DNA from: Neodontobutis hainanensis | Taxonomy: Eukaryota; Chordata; Actinopteri; Gobiiformes; Odontobutidae | Assembly: GCA_024349245.1 (NCBI GenBank) | Contig: JALDNG010000006.1 | Location: forward strand, 3,027,501-3,091,500 | DNA length: 64,000 bases | Direction: 5' to 3' | Shown: positions 21,296-35,000 of the stretch, piece by piece | Layout: the number at the start of each line of letters is the position of its first letter | Position numbering within the stretch: the first letter of the stretch is position 1 | Made by a program: the position numbers and the translations under genes | The notes under the pieces: generated by a model | What the model was told of the DNA's origin: nothing | Databases searched by the model: none | Seen by the model: the letters and a program-made list of their open reading frames with translations, nothing else

Positions 21296-24200
21296 TAAAA
21301 GGTTTAGATCCAGGTGATTTCAGGATTAGTTTGAGCAAACTCTGAGTTTTTTCATCTCCAGAAAGTGGTTTGGCTTTAAGTGGGATCATTGCCATGGTAA
21401 CTTACACCACACAGCTGCCCTGCTCTGGAGCAGGTTTAGTTTTGGTTTAAAGTCTGCAAAACCAAAGTGGACCAATCAGATGTGAGCAAAGTTTCATGGA
21501 TCTGACGGGGCTTTAACTTCAAACCTTTTGTTGGCCCTTTTTTTCTTGTTAAATTTAATTTAAATTTGGGTCCCACCTACCTTTTATCACAAAATGTGTA
21601 AATTGTTTTTGATCCATCATTTTATATTTTTGGGTTATGGTTAATGCACCTTGCTCACGTGATCACTTGTCTTGTCTCAGGGCCAGGAAAGTTACATTGG
21701 AGGTACTGTGTCAGTGAGATAGACATGATTCTACTGATCTAAAACCCATTGAAAAGTTTTGAGAATATACATTTTGGTGTTTAAAGTTAGACAGTGTTCC
21801 ATTAAATGTTCAAATAAACTTTCCCAACAAGGTGCAGAATTGGCAATGCAAACATTGATTATCATTGTTCTCTGTGAATTGTTTGGTATAAATTTGATTT
21901 TACTATGTGGGGTTTATTTGGTGGGTTCGCAGACTCCTAACATTGCAGCAACAAAGTTTAACCTTATTAAATGATATAAGCAGGTTGGCAGCTGCAGAAA
22001 TGCGCGTAGAGTGACTTTTAAGCGTGGAGTTAATTCTTTAAAGTCTCAGCAAACTTAGAGAATGTCTCCTCCATTATTTGAGTTACCTCCTGAATAAGAG
22101 CCACAGCTTCAAATGGTGTCAGGGCCGCTGACAGAATTGTTTTGGGCCCCCTAGACCCTGAGGCCCGGGACAACTGTACTGGTTGCATTCCATTTTAATG
22201 GAACCTCAATCAAAGATTCTTCAATAATGTTTTGTAAATGAGAGATTGCTTTAAACACTCTTTTAGCACCTCATTTAAAACACACAATCTGCTTTATGAT
22301 GTGTGCCAATTTGAGTAATTTCAGCCAAATTGAGTCTCATCTGTTACGACAATCAAACATGTTGAACAGAGGCCAAAGCGTTTGCTTAATGCAGCTGAAC
22401 TAAGAGTGTATTCCAGAAAAAGGCACCTGCGGGATGTGCTTAGTTAACCCATGAAAGGTTTAAATCATGATCACACCCAGGGCAAATGAGGGTGCACCCC
22501 CTCCTCTTCTTCTTTTTCAGTGTGACCGTCTTTCAGTGTCTTTATCTTGTCAAAAGCTATCGAAAACATCCTCAACACCTTGGAAACACAAGGAAACAAG
22601 ATAGAAAGAATACAACGAGCTCTGTTGCAAACATTCCTGATCAGCTTAGCTACGCTCTCCTGGATTCTCATGTACTAGGAGTAATTAGCAATTACGAATC
22701 AGGTTTTAACAAGAGCCCGTTATTATCTGTAAGCAGAAAGGGGATGGGTGTCTGGAGGTGTGTATGGGAAAGCGAAAGAGGTGATATGTGCTGCTTTGAC
22801 TTCCATTAGAATTCCTGTACTCCTTGATTTTTAAAAAACAGAAAATCGTGGGACCTAAACAGTAATTCTCTGATTTTCAAGACATCTCTGGGCCATTTTT
22901 TTATTATTTTTTTTCAAATTCCCAGATCAAACAGGCTGTAACAAAAGGCCCCAAATCCTCCCTCTGCTCTCCTCCTGCTCTCTCTTTCCAAAATTAGTTA
23001 AGCCTCTCAGCTCCATCATCCTCAACATGGCTCGCATCAACAACCCTACGCCACATCGCAAATGCCGCATAGCCTCTGAAATCCCCCCCCACAACCCCTT
23101 TCTCTCCTCACGCACACTGCTCCTTTCCAACCACGCCGCGAGACAACATGGGGGGGGGGGTTAGTCGAAAACCCTCAATATGTCATTGTGAATTTGTCCC
23201 ACAAAGTACCCCACAGTCAGAAAGTTTGAGATTTCTACCCACTTCATGTAATTTTCCTCTTGTCTGATGGTCTTTTCTAGTGCAAGTCAAAAGGCTGTAG
23301 TAGTAGGAAAGAAAGAGGAGCAGGCCAAGCTGACAGATTGGGCTTTTCGGACGTAAGAATAAACAATCTCAAATAAGACCTTCCGCCTGTGCTGCTCTTT
23401 GACATATCCAGGCCTTTCGGATGCTCTTTGTGTCCTTCTGATTACCATTAGGTCCACTACCACAGCTCATACAGCGGCAGCAAGGTACACAAGCCTTCTT
23501 TCTGTATGGAAGTTTGTTTGCCATTAAAAGTTTTGACAAGAATGACTTCTGAGGTGATGTTGGGTAAGAGAAGTTGTTAACTCCGGGTTATTGCCCAGAA
23601 AAGTGCTTGTTGCTGAGCTTGAAGTGATCCTGTTTCACACACTTGTCAGTTCCTGGGGCTGGCAGGTCCTTACTGCCTTAACGCTGTTTTCTTCTTACAA
23701 AGATGTCACCAGAGCAGTTAATGTTAATCGCATGCTAATGTTCATGTTTGCCTCTGTCTCCTCAGGGTAAGCACACCTGATTCTGTGACAAACAGAAAAA
23801 AGATGTGAGGACATATTGTTCATTGTTAGCTTTGGTTAGCCAATATACCACAAGACACATCCGTCGAAGTGTAGGTGTTTTCACATTAAATGAGAGTAAA
23901 AAGCTGTTCTACTGCATGGACAAGCTTTAAGGGAAAATTTTGTCCTCAGTCCACAAAGTATGAACTCACTTGGACTATAATAAATAAAATCTCCCATCAT
24001 TTTAATAATCCCCAGTTCAGAGATTCCAGGCTAATTATTCCAGCCTTTAATTATTCCATCCGACGGCCGTTGAGATCTCTTAAAGACGTCTGGATTAGTG
24101 GATTTGGAGTATTAGCTCAGAGGGTTGGCAGACCTCTGCACTGTGATTCAGGGGGCTGAGTATCTCATCTTCAAAAGGTACCTTGAACAGCACCTTCACA

Positions 24201-25896
24201 GGATCATTACACTGGATAAATCCATGTTAAGTTGCTTAAAAGCGTGTAAATGTAAGCCACGTTTGGGTGCAGACACTTGGGAGAAGAGGCTAACGATACG
24301 TGACATTAGAAGTGCAACAGGGACACTGTTGAAGCCACTTGTTTACAATTTACTGAAAGGGCTTGTGTCAGATGGTGTTTAAGTCTTAGGAAAGTCACAG
24401 ATTGTTAAGATGGCACACATTCTTTCACAGTTTTGAAGGATTATTGAGTATTTTGTTATTGCATCCTCTGTAAGTCCATAACTCACAAAGGTAGAGGTTC
24501 ACACTAAAGGGGCTCTCATCCATCCCTACTGAAAATCAATTTGGACTTTTGGAGCACTGCCATGTCTAGAGCTGACTGTCAAGTAAAACTATTCTTGTGC
24601 TTGTTAAAGATGTTACCCATCATCTTTCTACCCTTCCCTCGGCCTCCCTCTCTTTAACACAACCCCCCAGCTCTCCAAAAGAAGAGCAGCTCATCTCGCT
24701 GGCACGGAAAATGTTTTGAAAGCAGGTCGGCAAAGGTTAGCATAAGAAACATGGAGTGAGGCAGTCAAAAAGACAAAAAGAATCTTGCTTTTTAATTATT
24801 TTATTAAGAGGCTTGATGCTTTTAAATGCCCCAGATACATTCACCCTATAGTTCTCTATTAGACTTGACAGTTGCTGCATTACCAACAATAAATATAGGA
24901 AAGGGCTGTGCCTAGGGCTAGGAAGGACCCCTAACTATGACCCTCATATTTAATGATGAAAACAAGCACAGGCGCACACTCTTCCTCATTCCAGCACATC
25001 CATGCATATGCACACACAAACACACACACTCCCTACTTGCTGAGGTTTGCTATGGCTCCTCATTACTTGGCTTTAAAACACAAGTGCAAACAGCCTACTT
25101 CACCAATTAACAATGCTCTTTCACTATAGCTGCTATTAGTACAATTATAAGGGCACATAAAATCAAGTTTGTCTTTTTTTATAATTGTTTTATAAATGTA
25201 AAAGTTTACTTGAGCAGGAATGCAACCAAAATATGAATCCTGTTTAGTTATAAAATTGTTGATAGAAGGCAACAGACAGACATCTTGTAATGGAAATCAC
25301 ATTTTTACTAGACAGAAATAGTGATGTAACATTATTCTTTAACTTACAATATTGTTACGACTTGTCAGTAAAAGTTTCACAGGGCTTTCAATTGTCAAAT
25401 AAAACACATTTCAACAAACATTTCAAAGGTGAGCAGCTTTGATACTTTTATCAGCAGCCCATCACAGAAGTGACAAAAGCAAACAAAGATACTTTCAGCA
25501 TTCCTACAGCTCTTTATGGTAATCATTTACATATTGTTTACACGGGGATAAATACCCATTGACAGAACAGCATCTTTGGGTGGAGGGTTAGATTGCACTA
25601 ATGAAGCCTGATCGCATTGGCACATGTTAAATGACAAAAATATATTGGCGTCAGTGCCATGCTCCTCACAGTCATGTGTCTGGTAATCACTTAAAGTGAA
25701 CTGCTGCTTTTGGTTTTGTGTGTTACACCCAAATGTCCACACAAAGTGGCTTCCTCACTACGTCTAGTAATACTAAGTGAAGGTACTGATTAAGAGTTAA
25801 GAGTTTTATGGAAAAAGAAACATTGAAAAAGTCTGTGCAGAAGCACACTGTCATTATCACTGTACTAGAACAGTACATTTAATAAATGTGCATAGT
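21296..25896. other. intergenic DNA downstream of babam2, no gene seen
   Basis: No supported exon. Contents noted: a possible transposon-end remnant at about 22120-22185 (CAGGGCCGCTGAC and GGGCCCCC), a run of ten G at 23151-23160, and CA-rich sequence near 25011-25030. Confidence 0.5.
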
Positions 25897-25902
25897 TTTA
25901 TT
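25897..25902 (-). terminator. babam2: poly(A) signal of babam2
   Basis: TTTATT on the plus strand reads AATAAA on the babam2 strand, 74 bases after the stop codon at 25976-25978. This gives a very short 3' UTR; a more distal signal could also be used. Confidence 0.55.
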
Positions 25903-25975
25903 CAGGTACACAATGGCATGCACAAACACACACTCCCACAAAGATTCTCCAGGCATGTCATTAAACTAGAGAGCG

Positions 25976-26039
25976 CTAGAGTTTTCCGTTGGTAAAGGCT
26001 CCCTCCTGGAACTGAGGGATGAAGCTCTTGAAGTACGCC
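25976..26039 (-). CDS. babam2: babam2 last coding exon
   Basis: Completes Lys, then [20 protein letters not shown] and TAG. Human has YFKTFVPQFQEAAFANGKL. Acceptor TTTTAG. Confidence 0.97.
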
Positions 26040-29000
26040 CTAAAAGAGACACAAGGGATAGCGATGAGAATGTACAGCAAACTAAACATCAAATGTGACA
26101 AGAATTGTGATTCAACCGCTTCAAAGCAAAGAACAAATTCAGTAGATCAGTCCCAGTCCCAGTCCCAGCATGAGGTAAAAAGCAGATGAAAGCAAATCTG
26201 TATACTACAATAGCACAAGCAATGCTTCCTCTGCATGAGCTAAAGCTATGGAGGAATCTGTGGGAGATGTAGCTCTAAGTAAAGGTAAAAGTAAATACAA
26301 AAAAGTAAAAGAAAAATTGAAGGAGAACATACTGCTTTAAGTAAAGCCAATGGGGAGAGGCACAAAGGAGATGTCAGACTTAAAGCCGCAGTTATGCATC
26401 TCTCTTTTGCCAAGAACAAACGATCGCCTATGGGTTTCTTTGGGTTATGTCAATTTATGTACCCAAGGTGTGTACAAACTGAGTATGGGCAGAAGGCCTA
26501 CCACTGTACTCCACACAAAGAACATTGTAATATATCTAAAGCCTACATATTATAAATTATATTGAGCTTTAGAAATGTGAAACTAATCTACAGTTACACA
26601 CTCTACCCTCTCAGTCCTTTGACTTTTCCCTCTCCCAACTTAATGCGCACTTCAAAACTTTTAACAGAATCTTCTTCTTTTCCATCAGCTGGACTAAATG
26701 ATTGAGGAGTTTACTTACTTGGCCCTCTTGGCCATCTCGTTGCCGTCCCACCGGGGGCTGTATGGATAGGACTTCTGGACCTGAGAATATAGCTGCCCGC
26801 TGTTAGTGAAGTGGTATACAGACTGGAAGGTGAGGGTGGGCTGGTCCCTGGGGAAGTACAGAGGCAGATCCACTACAAAGAGAAGAACTACGATGAAAGG
26901 CAGGTCGTAGTATGCGAGTTGATGTGACGTGTTTAGGTATGCAATTCTTACCGTGCACTAGAAAGCAGAAGTCCTTCCACATGAGCAGCAATGTGAGCTT
27001 TGTAAATCCCTCGGCATCATACTCCACCACACCTCTGCAACAAATTTTTTTTCACTTGGTATTATTTGCATCTAAAAAAAATACCAGAAGTGGCCAGTGG
27101 TGTTATCTGATTTACTTACGTTCCAAAATGGCTAAGGAAGGCAGCAATATACTCCCTGCGTTTGTGATAGCCTTGAATGACATACTGCACCTGCACAGAA
27201 TACAATGAGCCACTGAGAATGTATTAAAAGTACTTTGTAGAACTGTGTGTACACCACAAAGAAAAAAAAAGTCCTATGTGCTTACTCATTAGAGATTAAT
27301 AACAGACAGTATGGGTTTGGAGAAGTGGCCATATAAGCTTATCACTTTTTGGTATACCACAAATATTTGCACTACATTACTGTGCCATTGGGCAACTTTT
27401 TCTTTGTGAGAACTGCAAACTAAGGCACAGTTGTTGTTCTCCTTGCTGTGCGTAGTTGTCATCATTTTCACTGGGGACGCGGTCTTTACAGTTTACACAA
27501 CAACACAAGGGGTGGTGAAAATGAAAACACCTCCTCAGCAAACAGAAAGTTGTGGTATAGTGGAGGGAGAATGCCATCTTAGGGCATCAAACTGAATAAA
27601 ACAAATTTACGCATGACATTATTTAAGGTGTATTTGTTTTGACCATAAAATAAGTCATTTTAAACCCTCTATGACCTTTATCTAAATTGTATTTGCGCCT
27701 CTCTCCAAACCTACCTCGCTTAAATAAATCTGAATGAATAATCTGTTCCAGTTTTGGTAAATCTGTAAAAGCCGGTCTTTACTTGTCTGTAGTATGTTTT
27801 TTCACAATAGCATATAATGATATACACTTTCTAAAATAACTATATTATAAAGCTCTTTATATCCTCTTAGGAGATAAAATGAACTAAAAGAAATACATTG
27901 TGAAATACATGGCTGTATGGATGCTAATACAGCAATGTAATGAATATGATTATTGTGTTAGTTATATTCAATCACATCAGCTGCATTTCTTCATCCCCTT
28001 AAGAACCTGTTTTAACCGTATTGTTTCAGGGTCTTTCTTGCTCAGCTCTGTTTGACTGCTCGCTCCCAAACAGCAGCCAACCTAAAAGCAAAAACTGTTA
28101 AGTGCACGAATGCTTCGAAACGCTTTCAGAGTTAACCCTCCCACAATGTAAACAATGCCATAGAAAAACAAGATTAACAGATGTGTACCTTTTAACAGTT
28201 TGAAAAATTACATAGGGCTTATCATTGAATATCTCAAGAAGCTGACTGTACTGGTTCTCCCAAACTGTGCCAAATAAAACTCTAGTGTGTGTGAAGTATT
28301 GTGTCAAGGAAACCTCCATAAAGGCAAGAAGGCCTTTGGTCAGCCAGTTGGCCATGACGGTTACCTGCTCACTTGATCAAGCGGACCAACCTTTAGAAGC
28401 ACTCCAGATGTAACACTGTTATATATCAATGAGCCATCTCTGTGTAATCAAAGAATTGTTCTAAAACGGGCATGGAACGTGTCAGTTTCAGTGTATTTTA
28501 AAGCATTTATTACTCTCAGGAAGTATGGGTGATGGGCAGTTTCCCCACTATCAGCTACACAGCATTATCTGATTGGGTTTCATTTAATGAGAGGATACTA
28601 TGATGAATAAAGGTAGAGATAATTTTGCTTGAGCCACTACATTGTGTGGTTACTCATCAATTGAATGATGCCGTTTGTAAAAGAGGAAAGCAATAATCTC
28701 TACTGCACACGACGGAGTGTGACGGGTCTTATCGCAGCGAGAGCTCTTAAACACACTTTGTGACTCAGCCTCCTGTTCAATTATGTTACATGGAACAGTG
28801 GAGGCGGCAATTTAGCTTTTTAAAAAGCTGCAAGTCCATTATTCAATAAGCTGTTTTATTTACTTTAGGTCCAGGGTTTAGGTGTGTTTAAGGGGAACTG
28901 CAGATCACTGAACTCTCACACCCATGCTGAGAAAAGGATTTCCCACCCTACTGCCACTGAGAGCAGCAAGTGAGAACTTTGATTGGCTGCCTCGAGGTTC

Positions 29001-32000
29001 GTGTGATGTAATACAGGTGATGTTGCTCTGCAGGTATTCACAAGTGCCCACACCCATGACTCGCTTGCCTGTGCAACAATCTATTGTGCCTGTGCCAGCA
29101 GGAGAGTGATGAAATAACGCCGGAAGTGCTTTGTGATACGTGATTGAGAAATGACACCTACACATTCATACCAAACGACAAAGCCTTCCTTGCCTCATAG
29201 ATGACACATTACCTTATAACAACTAAACTTTAATTGACAGTTGTCTGTGTGGCACCATCCTCCTGTTCAAAGCCACTGGATGTTATTAAACCACACATTC
29301 ATCAGAACTTTCTTTGCAGTAGGTCTCTGTATGAGAAGTCAGATAACAGGAAAAAAAAATACACAAACATAAGCCATGTGATTGTTACAGCATGGTTTGG
29401 TATATCATGTAACCCCTGAAGATGCTTGCATTTCCACTGCCCTTTGTGGAGAAGAGTGGCTGCCACGTAAACAGTGACATCATACAAGTTTCTACAGAGA
29501 TGAAACATACAAGATATTGGTAATTTAGGTTGGGTTGTATTAAATGTACAAGGAACATCTAAAAGGAAACTAATTTTAGGTTTCAAGCTTTACTTTGCTT
29601 TTCTTTTCTTACTAAAATGCAACAGAATGACCTTAAGAAAAAAACGAATGAAAAAAAAAATGCCATTTAGAAAAGAGGAAATAGGTTCACTTAACAGCAT
29701 CTGAGAGGATGGGAATATGTAAAGCTGTTAACAATTTCTTTCACTGTAATTACATGACATATTCAGTTGTAACTGTACTGTTTCCATTGGATTGGCTAAA
29801 AAATACATATATAAAGTATGTTTTTCTTATTTACTTCTGTGATCTCTCTAACACTGCTGGCCTGAAGATGAGTGACTGTGTGATGGAGGCAGACGCCAGG
29901 TGCACAGTCACTGCTACACTCACAGATGAGATACTGCATGTGCTGCTTTACGTTGTGTCAATTCACTCAAAGCATCTGGAATAAGTGGGTGAGAGATGTG
30001 ATGGTGTGAACAGAACAAAGTGACAGCACAGGCTGTTGTCTGGGAGATAGAGCTGCTGTTCAGATGAGCATTAACAATTAGTATAACTATTAATATAGAT
30101 ATTAAAGTACAAAATAAACTGTGAGAAAGGTTATAATAGTTAAAGCCTGTTTCCATTTGAATAAGGATAACACTTTATATTATTTACCATAAAATAAGGG
30201 TCATGTGACAGTCATAAGGCCCAAGCTTGAACTTGAATGGAAACGTCACAAAATATTTTCCAGTAAAGACCAAAGAAACACTTTCAGGTATGGAGTGTTT
30301 TGGGTTTGCTTATATGCAACTATTTGTGGGCTTCTTGCTTATCTGTGTGCATAATCTGCATGGTTTGGTCTAATCCTTTTATCAGATTTTTTTTAACAAT
30401 AATTAAAAAGAGCAGGCTTAGACTCTAAACATGGTTGTGGTCACATGGTCAGGACACAGCAAGAGCCTGAAGGCCAATTAGGAACAAACATGTTCCAGAC
30501 ATGCTGGTCAGAGTCCAGGTGGACGAGGAGAGACCGAGGCGATCTGTGTGCACTATGTGTGGGTGGAAGAGTGTGAGGAGGGGTCCAGTTGTGTGGGGGA
30601 TGGGCATCTTCCCCGAGGGAAAGTCCACTGCATCGTAACTCCTACACTGCATATCTACCTGTCAACCTGTGGATGCCAGGGAGCGTCAGACAGCTTATGG
30701 AGGTGGGCCAGGCCGCCCACATTGGCAGATGCCAGACATAGTATGTGCATGAGTACACACATTAACAAACAGCAGTTTATTCAATGCACCCTTAAAGCAC
30801 CAAGCTTAGAGTTAAGTTATCAAATATTGTTTCTAAACCTTAACAGATAATCTCCATGTACACTTATTGTATAAGGAAAAAAACAAAATACCTTATTTGT
30901 AAGTAACTGGCACACTTGAGGTACATAATCAATCAAGCATCCTCCGCTAGGGAATGCTGGGATATGCAGTGCAGATGATCCTCCAAGAGCACTGATGGAG
31001 AAAAAAAAAGACAATAGTTACTCTAGATGTGATAACAGGTTGCAGTTAAAAACCTAGAGTGTCATCACAAATAAAATGAATGGTCACCTCACACAAAGAA
31101 TTCATGTGTCCATGTCCATAACAAGAAATGATCAATTAAAAATTTTCTGTTAGGTTTATATTTTCACATAGATAATGCAAATGTAATTTTCTGCTGCCTG
31201 CTCGGCTTCTGTGATGGGTTCTTCGTAGAAATGTAGAAATGCAGAAATGCATCCTTGCATCGTGTGCCCTTAATTACCAGTTAAACAAATGCATCTAAAG
31301 TCTCAGCCTTGTAATAAAGTACTGTTATGCTTATGCGGCTGGAAATCATTTAAGAAAGCTTTTACTCTAAAGCACTAGAGTGGATTTAACCCTAATTAAA
31401 CAAAGTATTGAAAATGTCTTATGAAGTTTTTTGTTAATAGAGGGTTTCCAGCTTGCTATTTTAAGCCTATATCAATTGAATGTAAACCACTTGAGAACAA
31501 GCAAGTATTCACCTCATTTGCAGAAAACAAAAAAATGTAATATAAACAGAATGATTCATGGTTGTGGTATCCTCATCCTTCCTTTCCTCTTCATCATTTA
31601 TTCTTTTGACATCCTACTGATTCAATTGTGCAGCAAGGCTCCATTAGTGATTATTTTATGGTTGTTTAATCAGGAAATCTGCTGCTGCAGCTCCCCAGTG
31701 ACTACCCAAGCACAGTGCTCACTCCTTCATCTTTTCTAATATGGGGCAAAAAGAGGGAATACCCTGAGGACAGGTTAAAGAAACCACTTACTGTCGCTTA
31801 ATGCTCATATTTTAAAACATAGCTATTTATAGATAATTTCTTCTACTTATTCCTTATATGTTTTTCCTTATGGGGACATTTAAAGAGGCTTTATGTCATT
31901 TAAATGAAGAGCTACAGTGGCCGACAGCAGTTTATCAGGTTAAAAAAGACATCATTCATGTGAAAAATGCTCATCACGAAACATTACGTCAAAACTTACA

Positions 32001-35000
32001 TACAGTATAATAAACACAGCCTTTGGGCAAGCTGTTGGGCATGATGTAAAAATATAATCATTTTTTTTAAAGGTGAAATATAACAGCAGTGAGTCACAGG
32101 CTGCAGATACAAGAAACAGGCTTTTCTCCATGCTTTCCAACTCTGAGAATTGTTTAATGCTCATGGATTTCTTAGGGGAGTAATGGGAGTTAAGGTGTAA
32201 GGCAATTCAATGTGCTCCACCTCAAGCCAAAACCACATGTTTATGGGAAGTATTGCTTTGAAACAGCGGTCACTGAAAGGTTATTGATGAGTGAACGCAG
32301 TCTTGGCCTTGGGAGGAGTATTCAAAAGGAACATTAGAAGATGGCTCTGACTGGAAAACAGCTGAGCGTCTATTAATCATAACTCAAAACATTACAAGTT
32401 TTCTAGCTTTACATCAGCTAACTTTGGAAATTGCTGAGGAAAGCCAAGTAAATTGTGAAATATTTATTCCCATTGTCAAAACCCTTTTCTAAGGAACTTC
32501 AAACCCACTGCTTACCACTTACCACTACTTACTTTGTGCAAGTAATACGCATTAGCATGTACATTTTGCTGTTCATCCAACAAAATTCTTATTACATCAA
32601 GCACAGAAGCCTTTGAAAATGAAAATCTAGCTGATGCCCATCTATCCACCCACAGATCTAAGAATAGCACCATATCATTCAGATGGAAATGCGTTACGGA
32701 GAGATAAAATAAACGTGCTGTGTTCGTCACTCATTTGTGTCAGTATGGACCCCAGAACAAAAATGCTGCTTTTTGTATTTTACTGGTTTGCTGCTGGAAC
32801 ACTCTTTCAAATGGGGAATGTGATTGTAATGGTCCCTTGTAATGGCATACGCACAAAATCTGAACTCTCCACGTTAAACTAAGGGTTTGCCATGGAGCCC
32901 TATGCTGCTTTTAAACCAGATTTATTTGGTTTTAGACTTTTGGTTTATAGAATATGAGTTGTGAGCCTCGAGGTCAATGTTTCAGACCAAACAGATGATC
33001 TTTGTCAGAGAAAAGAAATGTTGTCCTGGTTTCCACTGAAATAATACTCTTATGTCTGTCTGTAGAGTCCCTCTCTCTCACACACAGCCTGAGAACATCC
33101 ATATATGTATACATTTAACTTCTAAAGTTGACATATTTGTATATCACAGTAATTATCCAATGGAAATGTGATGTATAAGAATTTGAGAGTAAAGTTTATA
33201 TAATGGAACTGCAAATGAGTAACACATGCAGGCTAATCTCAGAAAATTTGAAATGGAACTTCCTGTAAGTGTGTGTGTTTTAACATTATAGATTTCTACT
33301 TTCCAAGAGGGCCCCCCGAAGAGTCCCCACCTCTGTCTTGAATTTTGACAGTGCTCTTAACACTACCCACACATGGAGTCATCACGCAGACGTGGTACCT
33401 AAAACAACCCCTCTGAGCAATGGAAGCCTATACTACGTATATGATATATTTACAGTAGACAGTGCAAACATGTAAACACATGCACACACTCATGCTTACA
33501 GTGACTGGGCCGACTGTGACTTCATCAACCACAGAGATTATCCTCTGACTCAGGTGGAGGCTGACAAAGCTCTGTTTGTGTGTGACAGCGTGAGAGCAGA
33601 TGAAGACTCACTGGTAAGAGAGGAGATTTTTAACCATGTAAAAAGATCTTAGACAGTAGAAATAAGTGGGTGAAGCAGGAGTGAAGGCTGGCTCCAAGAA
33701 GCATGGTTCAAAATGCAAAAATATGACATTGCATACTAGGACAATATCTTTTGCAGTTATGAAGGTCAATGTATTTGAAAACATTACCACTTATAAAACT
33801 TATTGTGAACAGACTAGAGTTTAAGTGTTGTACCTTAACATGTTTTGACTGCTAACTTCCTGCAGCCTTTCTCAGAAGAGTCATGTGACGTTGCTAGGTT
33901 GTCCTACCTAAAGTGGGCAATGTCATCCTACAAAACGTACCAATACTTATTCTTAAGCCTCACTAACTTGCCAACAACCCTCAAAGTTCAAAGATGAAAG
34001 CTTCTTTTCAAAGCATTGGAATTTGTATAAAGAATGCCACAGGTCCTTTGCCAAGCTACATAATAGAGGTGTAGGTGCATTGTTTTCTGATGAAGAGTAG
34101 TCCTACAGGTCAGGCTGCTGATAATTGCTCTATAAACTCTAGTCCACACAAACAAATCTGGATAAAGAATATGCTGTAACAAGCAACAATATCATCTCTG
34201 GTCTTCTTTTGCAACCTGACCTCAAAAAGAAGCAAGACAGATTTGTAAACAGATTTAGCCTTTTCATAAAACTATTATTCAAAGCAAGAAGAGATTCTGG
34301 AGAAGGCAGGTTTAACATTTTTGTTATTTGATTGTCCTTACACAACCTGAATGGATTCAATAATTTCAAATTGCACTGTGCTCCTCTTGTGATTTTGACT
34401 GATTGTTTTACAGAACATGTCATCCTTGGGCTTGGTGGGTCTGCACACCATGTTCTGGCCTTTTTCAGAATTTGTAATTTATCATTATTCTTAAATGTAG
34501 CGTTATGTGCAAGCTGACATACAGGAGCTGTAATGACATTCACCAAAGACCCCGCACATTTCTTTCCTGATTGTGCACAAGAACCTGAGTCAAACAAGAG
34601 TAAATGGCCCGTTTGTTGTAATTTCCTGTTTGATAATTTGAAGGCAATTCTAAGGCAACGGTATATTCACAGATCAACTTGTTAACACAGTTAGCACAAA
34701 ACTGTCAGTAGTTGCTCACGTTAGTCGTTTTGCTGAAGATGTTGTGTGTTGTAGGAGACAAGCAGGTGGAAGAAGTGTTTTGAGCCGACAAGAGGAAAAG
34801 AAGTGTGTGCTAACATCTTAAGAGAGCGTCTTTGATTTTATTTGATCAGACTGACAATTTCTGCCTGCGACAACATGCTCAGGAAACCTTGAAAAATATC
34901 TGATCGGAATGCATAGGTTTCAAAGGCTGTAAAACACCTCTACAGACCTCTGGAGAAAGGGACACACGCAGACACCCACGCTCACGCATCCATAGGCACC

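Noticed and set aside
34139..34597. 152-codon minus-strand frame in a babam2 intron, considered as a retroelement fragment
   Set aside because: No RT, endonuclease or integrase motif could be read. The composition is not distinctive. Left unassigned.
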